Positions 35,464 to 44,831 of a stretch of DNA of 50,887 nt are shown here, piece by piece (positions within the stretch are counted from its first letter, which is position 1; the number at the start of each line of letters is the position of its first letter). Under the pieces are notes generated by a model. The model ran no database searches. It saw only the letters and a program-made list of their open reading frames with translations, and was not told where the DNA came from. The position numbers and the translations under genes were made by a program. This stretch comes from Flavobacteriaceae bacterium (GTDB taxonomy: Bacteria; Bacteroidota; Bacteroidia; Flavobacteriales; Flavobacteriaceae), in NCBI GenBank assembly GCA_013373105.1, contig JABXIJ010000009.1, forward strand, positions 1 to 50,887. Direction: 5' to 3'.

Positions 35464-35468
35464 AAAAT

Positions 35469-36746
35469 TTATTTTGCTGGTAGAATTTTACCAACACATT
35501 CTCCAAAACCAATTCGAATTTTATCGTTTTTACAATGTGCTCGCATAATTACGGTATCGTTATCATTAATAAATTTACGTTCAGAACCATCTTTGAGTTT
35601 AATTGGGTTTTGTCCTCTCCAAGTTAACTCTAACATAGAACCAAAACTATTTTTTGTCGGACCAGAAATAGTTCCAGACCCCATCATATCTCCACTTTCT
35701 ACAGGACAACCATTAACTGTATGGTGCGCTAATTGTTGAGCCATAGTCCAATACATATATTTAAAATTAGAGTTTGCAACAACAGTTTCTTGTCCTCCTT
35801 CTGGCTTAATAGCAACTTGTAATTTAATATCATAACTACCTTTTCCTTTTTGTTTTAAATAGGGTAAAGGCTCATGAACTTGTTTTGGGTTATCCACTCT
35901 AAAAGGCTCAAGTGCATCTAAAGTAACAATCCAAGGTGAAATTGTAGATGCAAAACTTTTTCCTAAAAATGGCCCTAAAGGAACATATTCCCAAGCTTGA
36001 ATGTCTCTAGCAGACCAATCGTTAAATTGTACTAACCCAAAAATATATTCTTCAGCTTCTTCAATAGGAATTCTTTCACCTAAAACATTTGCATCTGTAG
36101 TTATAAATGCCATTTCTAATTCGAAGTCTAATAATTTAGTTGGGCCAAAACCTGGTTTGTTTGAACCTTCTGCAGGTTTAGTTTGTCCATAAGGACGTCT
36201 AATTGGAGTACCAGATGGCACAATAGAAGAGCTTCTACCATGGTAACCAATAGGAATATGTAACCAATTTGGTAATAAAGCATTTTCTGGATCTCTAAAT
36301 AACGAACCTACATTAGTAGCATGCTCTTTACTTGCATAAAAATCTGTATAGTCTCCAACAGCAACAGGTAATAACATTTCTACCTCATCCATTCTAAAAA
36401 TTATCTTGTCTTTATGTTCAGCATTATCACGTAACTTTCCATTTTTTACATCAAAAACATCTGCAATTCTATTTCTTACTAAACGCCATGTTTTTCTACC
36501 ATCTGCAATAAAATCATTTAGATTGTCTTGTAAAAACATATCATCTGTAAGTGGAATACCATCAAAATAGCCTAATTGATGAAAAGCACCTAAGTCTATA
36601 GCATAATCACCAATTCTACTACCAATGGTAATAATATCATCTCTGGTAATAAATACACCAAATGGGATATTTTGAATTGGAAAGTCTGAATCTTCTTTAA
36701 CTTTTAACCAAGATTTTCGTTTTGGGTTATTTGCTGTTATTTCCAT
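35469..36746 (-). CDS. fahA: fumarylacetoacetase
   Basis: Last enzyme of tyrosine and phenylalanine breakdown: splits 4-fumarylacetoacetate into fumarate and acetoacetate. It has the N-terminal domain (FPIQNIPFGVF, about 22-32), the catalytic domain with YxDFYASKEHA (about 128-140), HIPIGYHGRSSSIVPSG, the Ca-binding LDFELEMAFI and FNDWSARDIQAWEYVPLGPF, and GDMMGSGTISGP near 350. Length 425 aa matches the mammalian-type enzyme. It stands alone, divergent from glyA, with its own promoter at 36765-36772. Other tyrosine-catabolic genes are not in this window. Confidence 0.95.
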   Translation of the reverse strand: MEITANNPKRKSWLKVKEDSDFPIQNIPFGVFITRDDIITIGSRIGDYAIDLGAFHQLGYFDGIPLTDDMFLQDNLNDFIADGRKTWRLVRNRIADVFDVKNGKLRDNAEHKDKIIFRMDEVEMLLPVAVGDYTDFYASKEHATNVGSLFRDPENALLPNWLHIPIGYHGRSSSIVPSGTPIRRPYGQTKPAEGSNKPGFGPTKLLDFELEMAFITTDANVLGERIPIEEAEEYIFGLVQFNDWSARDIQAWEYVPLGPFLGKSFASTISPWIVTLDALEPFRVDNPKQVHEPLPYLKQKGKGSYDIKLQVAIKPEGGQETVVANSNFKYMYWTMAQQLAHHTVNGCPVESGDMMGSGTISGPTKNSFGSMLELTWRGQNPIKLKDGSERKFINDNDTVIMRAHCKNDKIRIGFGECVGKILPAK

Positions 36747-36764
36747 TTTTAATATTTAATTCTT

Positions 36765-36772
36765 CAAATCTA
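36765..36772 (-). promoter_or_regulatory. -7 promoter element of fahA
   Basis: On the minus strand the sequence reads TAGATTTG, an exact TAnnTTTG match 18 bases before the ATG at 36746. Confidence 0.5.
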
Positions 36773-36888
36773 CACGAATTTTTAACATTTTAAAATAAAA
36801 ATATAACGAAAATTCTTTTTTTAACAATTGTTTATTTTGTTGGAAAAATATCTTGATAAAATGTTAAAAACAATGATAAATAAACGTT

Positions 36889-36916
36889 TTTGACTGTTTC
36901 ATTTTCATTATTTTTG
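36889..36916 (+). promoter_or_regulatory. glyA promoter with -33 and -7 elements
   Basis: TTTG (36889-36892) and TATTTTTG (36909-36916) match the -33 and -7 elements of the Bacteroidota primary sigma factor with 16 bases between them. The start codon follows 21 bases later. This is the most complete promoter I can find in the window. Confidence 0.65.
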
Positions 36917-36937
36917 GTGTTTATAAATAATTAAAAC

Positions 36938-38212
36938 ATGCAAATAGATCACGAAATTTTTGATTTAATAGAACAAGAAAGAGAACGCCAATTAAATGGT
37001 TTAGAATTAATTGCTTCTGAGAATTATACTAGTGAACAAGTGATGAGAGCTCAAGGTTCTATTTTAACTAATAAATATGCTGAGGGTTATCCTGGGAAAC
37101 GATATTATGGAGGTTGTGAAGTTGTTGATATTGTTGAACAAATTGCTATTGATAGAGCAAAAGAATTGTTTGGTGCTGCTTATGTTAATGTACAACCACA
37201 TTCAGGTTCACAGGCAAACACAGCTGTATTTGCTGCATGTTTAAAACCAGGAGATAAAATTCTTGGATTTGACTTATCTCATGGTGGACATTTAACTCAT
37301 GGTTCTCCTGTAAACTTTTCTGGTAAATTATACAATCCTGTTTTTTATGGAGTAGAAGAAGCTACTGGTGTTTTAAATTACGATAAAATTCAAGAAATAG
37401 CTACAAAAGAAAAACCACAATTAATTATTGCTGGTGCATCTGCTTATTCAAGAGATATAGATTTTAAACGCTTTAGAGAAATTGCAGATTCTGTAAATGC
37501 AATTTTAATGGCAGATATTTCTCATCCTGCAGGATTAATAGCTAAAGGAATCTTAAATGATCCTTTACCTCATTGTCATATTGTAACATCAACTACACAC
37601 AAAACCTTAAGAGGACCTAGAGGAGGAATTATAATGATGGGTCAAGATTTTGATAACCCTTTTGGTGAAACCCTAAAAAATGGAAATCCTAAGAAAATGT
37701 CAACCTTATTAAATTCGGCAGTTTTCCCTGGAAATCAAGGAGGTCCTTTAGAGCATGTAATTGCAGGAAAAGCTGTTGCTTTTGGAGAAGCTTTAACAGA
37801 TGAGTTTTTAGAATATCAAATTCAAGTAAAGAAAAATGCTGCTAAAATGGCAGAAGAGTTTATAGCAAGAGATTATCATATTATTTCTGGAGGAACAGAC
37901 AATCACTGTATGTTAATTGATTTAAGAAACAAAAATATTTCTGGAAAAGATGCTGAACTAGCACTTGGAAAAGCTGAAATTACTGTAAACAAAAATATGG
38001 TTCCTTTTGATGATAAAAGTCCATTTATAACTTCAGGAATTAGAGTAGGTACACCTGCTATTACAACTCGTGGTTTAAAAGAAGAAGATATGGTTAAAGT
38101 TGTAGAGTTTATAGATGAAGCTATACAAAATGCTGAAAATGAAGAAGCTTTACACGATATTGCAGACAGAGTATCAGAAATGATGAGTTCTAGAAGATTA
38201 TTTGTAATGTAA
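36938..38212 (+). CDS. glyA: serine hydroxymethyltransferase
   Basis: PLP enzyme that interconverts serine and glycine with transfer of a one-carbon unit to tetrahydrofolate. Recognisable segments include [12 protein letters not shown] (near 21-32), [15 protein letters not shown] (45-59), [11 protein letters not shown] (85-95), and the PLP lysine in [14 protein letters not shown] (near 225). Length 424 aa is standard. Monocistronic between its own promoter and a strong terminator. Confidence 0.97.
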   Translation: MQIDHEIFDLIEQERERQLNGLELIASENYTSEQVMRAQGSILTNKYAEGYPGKRYYGGCEVVDIVEQIAIDRAKELFGAAYVNVQPHSGSQANTAVFAACLKPGDKILGFDLSHGGHLTHGSPVNFSGKLYNPVFYGVEEATGVLNYDKIQEIATKEKPQLIIAGASAYSRDIDFKRFREIADSVNAILMADISHPAGLIAKGILNDPLPHCHIVTSTTHKTLRGPRGGIIMMGQDFDNPFGETLKNGNPKKMSTLLNSAVFPGNQGGPLEHVIAGKAVAFGEALTDEFLEYQIQVKKNAAKMAEEFIARDYHIISGGTDNHCMLIDLRNKNISGKDAELALGKAEITVNKNMVPFDDKSPFITSGIRVGTPAITTRGLKEEDMVKVVEFIDEAIQNAENEEALHDIADRVSEMMSSRRLFVM

Positions 38213-38231
38213 TACAAACAGTATAAAAATT

Positions 38232-38266
38232 AAAAGCATCAAGAGTTTTCTTGATGCTTTTTTTAT
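38232..38266 (+). terminator. terminator after glyA
   Basis: AAAAGCATCAAGA (38232-38244) pairs with TCTTGATGCTTTT (38249-38261) around a four-base loop, followed by further T. It ends less than 30 bases before the next start codon. Confidence 0.9.
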
Positions 38267-38293
38267 ATATTTCAATTTCAAAAAAAACAATTA

Positions 38294-39535
38294 ATGGATA
38301 CCTATACAATAGCAACAGTACTAATTTTTTTATCTGCAGTTTTTGGTTTTATAAATACTCGTTTTTTAAAGATGCCAAATACTATTGGTTTAATGATAAT
38401 TACAATTGTCTTTACCATTGCTGTATTGTTGTTAAGTTATTTAGATCCTACTTTACTTAATGTTGAAAAATCTATTATTTCTAATATAGATTTTAAATCA
38501 ATTTTATTAGATGAAATGTTAAGTTTCTTGTTATTTGCTGGGGCTTTACATACAAATTTTGAACAACTCAAAGTGCAGAGATGGCCAATTTTATTATTTT
38601 CTACAGTAGGTGTTTTAACTTCTACATTTTTAGTTGGTGGTGCAATTTATGGAGTCTTACAGCTACTAAATTTACCGACTGATTTTATTTATTGCTTGTT
38701 ATTTGGTGCGTTAATATCACCTACAGATCCTATAGCAGTTTTAGGAATTTTAAAACAAGCAGGAGTTCCAAAAAAATTAGAAACAAAAATTGTAGGAGAA
38801 TCACTTTTTAATGATGGAGTAGGTGTTGTCGTATTTTTAACAATCTATCAAATTGCGCAATCTGGTATTGATGATGAAACCACATTTAATGTATTTAAGT
38901 TATTTGGCCAAGAAGTAATTGGAGGTGTTATTCTAGGTGGAATATTAGGTTATGTTTGTTATCGATTAATGAGATCTATAGACGATTATGATATAGAAGT
39001 AATCATAACATTAGCTGCTGTTATGGGAGGTACTGTAATTGCACATAAACTACATTTGTCTGCACCTTTAGCAATGGTTACAGCAGGATTAATAGTTGGA
39101 AATGATACAGTGAGAGCTTCTACAATGTCTGAAGTAACAGAAAAATATGTAGATAAATTTTGGGAGCTTATAGATATATTACTAAACGCAATTCTTTTTG
39201 TATTAATTGGTATGGAAATGCTTATCCTAGTTTTTAATGAAAAGTATATTTTAGTTGGTTTAATAACAATCCCTATTGTTCTTTTATGTAGATATATCTC
39301 ATTGTTTTTACCTATAAACTTATTTCAGAAGAAATTAGATTTTGTTCCAAAGACAGGTTTAATTATGACTTGGGGAGGTTTACGTGGTGGAATTTCTATT
39401 GCATTAGCTTTAGGATTAACTCAAGAAATGTATCGTGACTTATTCCTAGTTATTACTTATATAGTAGTAATTTTCTCTATAGTTATTCAAGGTTTAACTG
39501 TTGGTAAATTAATAAACAAACTTAAAAGAGATTAA
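38294..39535 (+). CDS. sodium/proton antiporter, CPA1 (NhaP) family
   Basis: Inner-membrane exchanger with about 12 membrane segments in 413 aa. The core ion-binding motifs are SPTDPIAV (142-149, D145) and ESLFNDG (169-175, N173-D174), the ND signature typical of electroneutral CPA1 exchangers. The conserved Arg-rich segment TWGGLRGGISIALALG lies near the C-terminus. There is no long cytoplasmic regulatory tail. Na+ versus K+ preference cannot be told. The start codon is 28 bases after the glyA terminator, so its promoter must overlap that region; none is obvious. Confidence 0.92.
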   Translation: MDTYTIATVLIFLSAVFGFINTRFLKMPNTIGLMIITIVFTIAVLLLSYLDPTLLNVEKSIISNIDFKSILLDEMLSFLLFAGALHTNFEQLKVQRWPILLFSTVGVLTSTFLVGGAIYGVLQLLNLPTDFIYCLLFGALISPTDPIAVLGILKQAGVPKKLETKIVGESLFNDGVGVVVFLTIYQIAQSGIDDETTFNVFKLFGQEVIGGVILGGILGYVCYRLMRSIDDYDIEVIITLAAVMGGTVIAHKLHLSAPLAMVTAGLIVGNDTVRASTMSEVTEKYVDKFWELIDILLNAILFVLIGMEMLILVFNEKYILVGLITIPIVLLCRYISLFLPINLFQKKLDFVPKTGLIMTWGGLRGGISIALALGLTQEMYRDLFLVITYIVVIFSIVIQGLTVGKLINKLKRD

Positions 39536-39569
39536 GCTATATAATCTTTTTGTTTTCAGGTTTTTATCA

Positions 39570-39581
39570 TGATATATATCA
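39570..39581 (+). promoter_or_regulatory. FNR/CRP-type palindrome upstream of the chimeric gene
   Basis: TGAT-ATAT-ATCA sits inside a 14-base perfect palindrome (39569-39582). It has the same half-sites and spacing as the site at 8005-8016 and lies 50 bases before the start codon at 39632. A weak -7-like TATCCTTG (39597-39604) follows. Confidence 0.4.
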
Positions 39582-39631
39582 TATTTTAATCAGATATATC
39601 CTTGTAACTTACTATTCAGATTCTTACAATT

Positions 39632-40526
39632 ATGGGCTCTCAATCTGTTTCAGCTATTACATCTAAAAAAGATAGAAAAGAATTTATTCGATTCTTATTG
39701 AAAGATATTGAAGTTTTCGATTATATACTTAAAAATAAATTGTTTGAAACGGGTATTCAAAGAGTAGGAGCAGAACAAGAAGTTTGTTTGGTAGATAAAA
39801 ATTACAGACCAGCAAATATTGCTTTAGAACTACTTAAAAACATAAAAGACGAACATTATACCACAGAATTAGCACTTTTTAATTTAGAAATAAATTTAGA
39901 TCCTTATAAACTAGTGGATAACTGTTTTTCTGAAATTGAATCTAACCTTAATTATTTGCTCAATAAAGGAAATAAACACGCTAAAGATTTAAATAACAGT
40001 AAAATAGTTTTAGTTGGAATATTACCATCTTTAAGAAAAAAAGATTTATTATTTAAAAATATTACCCCTTATAAACGTTATCAAACTATAAATAATGTTA
40101 TAAGAAATATTAGAGGAGATAATTTTAAGATGATACCTGGTTTTATGAATTTTGATGATATATATAGTAATCAACATCTAGCTTATCATGATGGATTATA
40201 TGTAAAGGCACCTTTTGCAGGTCAAATGTTTTTGCCTTTGTATCAAGCTAAGGGTACAGACGGTTATTTTTTAGTCCAAAAAATATCAGAAAAATGGTTA
40301 GCACTCTCCAAATTTCTAAGAAAGTTAAACCTACATTTTATATTAAGAGCATTACCTGGTATAAAAAAGCATAAAACACTACAAAATACGTTAATTGTAA
40401 ACCCAAAAATTGCTGCTTTTTTTACTACTGATTTTTTTCACTTATTTGGTTATAGGAAAAAAAGTGTTACAAGAAAATAAATGGTATTTTACTAAAAGAG
40501 ATAGAAAGATTAAACCTTTAGATTAA
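39632..40526 (+). pseudogene. chimera: N-terminal half of GCS2 glutamate-cysteine ligase fused to C-terminal AstE/aspartoacylase-like segment
   Basis: The open frame 39632-40480 encodes 282 aa. Residues 1-165 match GCS2 carboxylate-amine ligases (RVGAEQEVCLVD at 44-55, LFNLEINLDP at 82-91, YKRYQTINNVIRNIRGDNF at 147-165), but the remaining catalytic sequence expected after RGDNF is missing. From residue 167 the protein reads PGFMNFDDI...APFAGQMFLPLYQAKGTDGYFLVQKI...LPGIKK...FFHLFGYR, resembling the C-terminal beta domain of succinylglutamate desuccinylase/aspartoacylase proteins. The junction is near 40127. After TAA at 40480, restoring one A lets the frame continue as NKWYFTKRDRKIKPLD to a stop at 40526, overlapping rmuC tail to tail. 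An internal deletion fusing two neighbouring genes, plus a frameshift, is the likeliest history; neither active site is complete. Confidence 0.7.
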
Positions 40527-41866
40527 TCTTCTGCTGTTGCTCTATCTAATAAATTTTGATTCATATTTTTGCTAGTAGTAGCTCCTAATTCTTTAATCTT
40601 TTCTACTTTTCTAATTAAATTACCTTTACCTGTAAGTTTTTTCATTGAAGAGTCGTAACTACCTTGAACAGTTTTTAGCTGATTACCTACTTTAATTAAA
40701 TCGTTTGTTAAATTCACAAATTGGTCATATAAAGCACCAGCTTGTTTAGCTATTTCTATAACATTTCTTTTTTGGTTTTCTTGTCTCCACATAGAAGATA
40801 CTGTACTTAAGGTAGCTAGTAAAGTAGATGTAGATACTAAAACAACATTTTTATCTAAAGCTTCTAAATATAAATTATTAACTTTATTTAAAGCTAATAA
40901 TAGCGCAGGTTCTATAGGAACAAACATTAAAACATAGTCTGGAGAATTAATTTCATAAAGTGTATCGTATTTTTTATCTCCTAATTCTTTAAAGTGTTTT
41001 CTAATACTATCTATGTGTTTTTTTAAATAGTCATCCTTTTTTTCTTCATTTTCTTCACTAAAATACTTTTCGTATGCTGTTAGCGAAACTTTAGAATCAA
41101 CAATTAAATGTCTATTTTCAGGTAGGTTTATTATAAAATCTGGTTTTTTAATTTTTCCATGCTCATCTCTAAAACCACCTTGTGTAGAATAGTGTATATC
41201 TTTTGTGAGATTTGCTTTTTCTAATAAAAGTTCTAATTGTGTTTCTCCCCAATCTCCTTGTGTTTTACTATCACCTTTTAGTGCTTTGGTTAGGTTAATA
41301 GTTTCCTTACTCATTTGTTGATTTAACTCTTTTAATCCTAAAATTTGTTGACGTAAAGCAGCATGATAATCTATACTTTCTTTGTGTGTCTTTTCTACTT
41401 TATCTTCAAAGGTTTTAATCTTTTCTTGTAGTGGATTAAGTATACCTTTTAGGTTTTCTTTGTTTTGTTCAGTAAATTTATTTGACTTTTCTTCTAAAAT
41501 TTTATTTGCTAAATTTTCAAACTCTTTCGTAAATTTTTCTTGTAGCTTTTCAATCTCAGATTTGTTTTCTGACAATTTTTCTTTTAATTGATTAATCTCT
41601 GATATTTTATTAGTATTACTAACTATTAAATTTTCTTTTTCTTTTTGCTGCTCTTTAAGTTCTTTTTCTTTTTCAATAAAATTATTCTCAGCAATTTCAC
41701 TAGTTTGTTGTAATAAGTTTACTCTTTCTTCTAAAGAAGCTTTTTCTTTTTCGAGATTCAATTTTTCTTTTTCGAAGGTAATTTTTGTTAATAATTTACC
41801 AATCACAAAACCTATAACGCTAAAAACCAAGGTTATAAAAAAGTAACTTAAATATTCTGTCATCAT
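40523..41866 (-). CDS. rmuC: DNA recombination protein RmuC
   Basis: An N-terminal membrane anchor (about 5-25) is followed by a long coiled coil (30-145, rich in E, K, L and Q) and the RmuC nuclease-like domain (about 175-400), with KPDFIINLPENRHLIVDSKVSL (PD...D-x-K pattern) and FVPIEPALLLAL. RmuC limits inversions and short-repeat rearrangements, and acts in phage restriction in some species. 447 aa. The gene is convergent with the chimera and overlaps the restored end of that gene by four bases. Confidence 0.93.
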   Translation of the reverse strand: MMTEYLSYFFITLVFSVIGFVIGKLLTKITFEKEKLNLEKEKASLEERVNLLQQTSEIAENNFIEKEKELKEQQKEKENLIVSNTNKISEINQLKEKLSENKSEIEKLQEKFTKEFENLANKILEEKSNKFTEQNKENLKGILNPLQEKIKTFEDKVEKTHKESIDYHAALRQQILGLKELNQQMSKETINLTKALKGDSKTQGDWGETQLELLLEKANLTKDIHYSTQGGFRDEHGKIKKPDFIINLPENRHLIVDSKVSLTAYEKYFSEENEEKKDDYLKKHIDSIRKHFKELGDKKYDTLYEINSPDYVLMFVPIEPALLLALNKVNNLYLEALDKNVVLVSTSTLLATLSTVSSMWRQENQKRNVIEIAKQAGALYDQFVNLTNDLIKVGNQLKTVQGSYDSSMKKLTGKGNLIRKVEKIKELGATTSKNMNQNLLDRATAED

Positions 41867-41952
41867 ATCAAATTAAGTCCTTAAATTTATCATTTTAAAC
41901 TCTATTTTTTAAGTCTTTTAAAAGGATTTTGTAAACAAATTCTTCTTATTTC

Positions 41953-42492
41953 ATGAAAATATTGGCAAAATTTATATTCCACACAATTTTAGGATGGAAG
42001 TTTAATGGAAATTTTCCTACACACTTAAAGAAGTATGTTGTTATTGCTGCACCACACACAAGTTGGGTAGATTTTCCAATAGCAATATTAGCAAGAATGG
42101 CTTCTGGTATAATGATTAATTATATTGGTAAAGATTCTCTTTTTAAAGGTCCATTTGGATTTTTATTTAAAGCACTTGGTGGTGCACCAGTAGACAGATC
42201 TAAGAATAATAATCTTGTTGATGCAATAGTAGATGTTTTTAACTCTAAAGAAGAGTTTAGACTTGGGCTTTCTCCAGAAGGAACTCGTAAAAAAGTAGAC
42301 AAATGGAAAACTGGGTTCTACTATATAGCTAAGGGAGCAAATGTTCCTGTTGTAATGGCAGGATTAGATTTTGAAAATAAACAAATTAAAATATCTGATC
42401 CTTATTACTTAACTGATAATAAGGATAAAGATTTTGAACACTTTATGGGATTTTTTGAAAACATTAAAGGAAAAAAACCAGAGTTAGTTTAA
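41953..42492 (+). CDS. PlsC-like 1-acyl-glycerol-3-phosphate acyltransferase family
   Basis: Short 179-aa acyltransferase with the HX4D motif HTSWVD (35-40) and the glycerol-phosphate binding SPEGTR (107-112). The GGAPVDRS block is between them. Family members acylate lysophosphatidic acid or related lipids on the inner membrane. It is shorter than PlsC and lacks an obvious membrane anchor, resembling the smaller acyltransferases common in Bacteroidota; the acceptor is uncertain. Convergent with pepT, only 3 bases apart. Confidence 0.88.
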   Translation: MKILAKFIFHTILGWKFNGNFPTHLKKYVVIAAPHTSWVDFPIAILARMASGIMINYIGKDSLFKGPFGFLFKALGGAPVDRSKNNNLVDAIVDVFNSKEEFRLGLSPEGTRKKVDKWKTGFYYIAKGANVPVVMAGLDFENKQIKISDPYYLTDNKDKDFEHFMGFFENIKGKKPELV

Positions 42493-42495
42493 CCT

Positions 42496-43737
42496 TTATT
42501 TATATTTTTCAGCTACTTTTTTTGCAATACCAACAATTACCTCAGTTGCTTTAATTATAGATTCTACAGGAACATATTCATATCTTCCATGAAAATTATG
42601 TCCACCAGCAAATATATTTGGGCAAGGTAATCCTTTAAATGAAAGTTGAGAACCATCTGTACCTCCTCTTATTGGCTTTATTATAGGTTTTATACCTAAA
42701 TCTAGCATTACTTCTTCTGCAATGTCTACAATATGCTTAACTGGTAGTACTTTTTCTTTCATGTTAAAATATTGATTTTTTATTTCAACATGAACTAAGT
42801 CTTTGCCTAATTCTTCATTCATATAAAATGCAATTTTTTGCATAAGATATTTTCTTTTTTCAAATAAATCAAAATCATGATCTCTTATAATGTATTCTAA
42901 TACAGTTTGTTCTACATTACCACTCATATCATGTAAATGAAAAAAACCTTCGTAATCTTGAGTTTTTTCTGGGGTTTCATTAGCAGGTAATGATGCTATA
43001 TAATCTTTAGCAATAAGCATAGAATTTATCATTTTGCCTTTTGCATATCCTGGATGTACAATTTTACCTTTTATAGTAATTCTAGCACTAGCAGCATTAA
43101 AATTTTCGTATTCTAATTCACCAATTTGGCTACCATCCATTGTGTAAGCCCATTCTGCACCAAATTTATCTACATCAAATAAATGAGCACCTTTACCTAC
43201 TTCTTCATCAGGTGTAAAACAAATTCTTATAGTACCATGTTTTATTTCTGGATTGTTAATTAAAAACTCTATAGCAGACACAATTTCAGTTACACCAGCT
43301 TTATCATCTGCACCCAAAAGTGTTGTGCCATCTGTGGTTATTAATGTTTGACCTTTGTACTGTAAAAGATCTTCAAAATCATTAGGAGACAAAACTATGT
43401 TTTCATCTTTATTTAAAATAATGTCATTACCATTATAGTTTTCTACTATTTTAGGATTTACATTAGCTCCAGTAAAATCTGGACTTGTATCTATATGAGC
43501 AACAAAACCTATTGTAGGTACCTTATAGTCTATGTTACTTGGTAAAGTTGCCATTAAATAACAATTTTCATCTAGCTCAACATCTGTTAAACCAATAGCA
43601 TTTAATTCTTTTTCAAGTTTCTTTGCTAGTTTCCACTGTTTTTCTGAACTAGGAAAATCAGGATTATTTGGATTAGATTCTGTATCTATTTTAACGTAAC
43701 TTATAAATCTTTCTGTGATTTTAGTTTTATCTATCAT
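42496..43737 (-). CDS. pepT: peptidase T (tripeptide aminopeptidase)
   Basis: Cytoplasmic M20 di-zinc aminopeptidase that removes N-terminal residues from tripeptides. Ligands and catalytic residues: H81 and D83 (HID), bridging D144 (GADDKAG), E178-E179 (PDEEVGKG), a D in TMDGSQIGELEYE, and the final His in GGHNFHGRYEY. Full length at 413 aa. Its start is close to the stop of a lipoprotein gene (2 bases between), so the two are probably co-transcribed. Confidence 0.96.
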   Translation of the reverse strand: MIDKTKITERFISYVKIDTESNPNNPDFPSSEKQWKLAKKLEKELNAIGLTDVELDENCYLMATLPSNIDYKVPTIGFVAHIDTSPDFTGANVNPKIVENYNGNDIILNKDENIVLSPNDFEDLLQYKGQTLITTDGTTLLGADDKAGVTEIVSAIEFLINNPEIKHGTIRICFTPDEEVGKGAHLFDVDKFGAEWAYTMDGSQIGELEYENFNAASARITIKGKIVHPGYAKGKMINSMLIAKDYIASLPANETPEKTQDYEGFFHLHDMSGNVEQTVLEYIIRDHDFDLFEKRKYLMQKIAFYMNEELGKDLVHVEIKNQYFNMKEKVLPVKHIVDIAEEVMLDLGIKPIIKPIRGGTDGSQLSFKGLPCPNIFAGGHNFHGRYEYVPVESIIKATEVIVGIAKKVAEKYK

Positions 43738-43739
43738 AG

Positions 43740-44783
43740 CTATTTTAATACTAGTTTACCAATTTTATTGTTACCACTTAACCAAGCTGTATACTTATCT
43801 ACAAATTGAATTGAATAATAAGCTTCTTCTGAAACTTTTCTCCAATTTAACCCTCCATCTTCTGAATATGAAATTCCTGTTTTACCAACAGCAAAAACTT
43901 CTTTACCATTAGTTTTTGGTACATATTGTACACAACTTTTATAATTAGGTTCTTGATTATTTGCTACCAAAGTCCAAGTTTTACCACCATTTTTTGTAAT
44001 GGCTTTGTTTGCATAATTTTCTTCAGGTTTACTAAAATCACCTCCAACTACAATTCCTCTTTTAAAATTTGCAAAATCAATAGAATAAATTCCTTGAGGA
44101 CTTTTACCTTGAATAATAGGAGTGTTAAAGACTCTCCAAGTCTTACCATAATTATCTGATCGTAAAACTCTAGCCTTATTACCACCAGAAGCAATCCAAA
44201 CTGAACTACCTAAAGTTTTTAAATTAGTATTACTTGCTGCATAAAAGGCTTCACCTTCTTCAAATTTTGGTAATTTATCACAGGTAATTTTCTCCCAAGT
44301 TTCACCACCATCTTTTGTAATTATTATAGAGGGGCAATCTTCAGTTGGATCACCAACAGCAATACCATGAATGTTATCATCAAAAAAGGTTAGAGAATCA
44401 TAGAAAACTTTATCATGTTTTTCTGAATAAACTATTGTTGTATCTGTTGCAGTTATTTTATATAACAAAGCAGGGTTTGCTATAGAAAGTGCAAAAATAT
44501 TTCCATTATTTAATGCTATACTTCTAAAATGTGGCTTTATTGAATCTTGATAATATAAGGTGTTTTTAACCCATGATTTTCCACCATTATTTGTAAAACC
44601 TATAACACCATTTGAACCTGCAAAGTATAAAGTTTCATTGTCTATTGCTTTTATTGCTCTTATACTTACATTTTCTATAGTAAATTCTTTAATTGAAACC
44701 TCATTAATACTTCTTGGTTTATGTTTTTTTGAGCATTGTATAATAAAAAAACAGAATACAATTATTATAAGAGGTCTTTTCAT
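43740..44783 (-). CDS. BNR/YCF48-like beta-propeller lipoprotein
   Basis: I chose the ATG at 44783: it gives MKRPLIIIVFCFFIIQCSKK, a lipoprotein signal peptide with Cys17 as the lipidated residue, whereas an upstream ATG at 44897 would overlap the divergent patatin gene and add an unrelated N-terminus. Five Asp-box (BNR) repeats of the form x-G-G-x-x-W are seen: NNGGKSW, KDGGETW, NYGKTW, KNGGKTW, EDGGLNW. The protein is likely a six- to seven-bladed propeller on the periplasmic face of a membrane. Family members are often labelled oxidoreductase or Ycf48-like without proof. Upstream of pepT on the same strand. Confidence 0.85.
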   Translation of the reverse strand: MKRPLIIIVFCFFIIQCSKKHKPRSINEVSIKEFTIENVSIRAIKAIDNETLYFAGSNGVIGFTNNGGKSWVKNTLYYQDSIKPHFRSIALNNGNIFALSIANPALLYKITATDTTIVYSEKHDKVFYDSLTFFDDNIHGIAVGDPTEDCPSIIITKDGGETWEKITCDKLPKFEEGEAFYAASNTNLKTLGSSVWIASGGNKARVLRSDNYGKTWRVFNTPIIQGKSPQGIYSIDFANFKRGIVVGGDFSKPEENYANKAITKNGGKTWTLVANNQEPNYKSCVQYVPKTNGKEVFAVGKTGISYSEDGGLNWRKVSEEAYYSIQFVDKYTAWLSGNNKIGKLVLK

Positions 44784-44831
44784 TTTTTCCTTACATTTAT
44801 ATAACGAATTTAAAAAAATGATTTCTAATTT

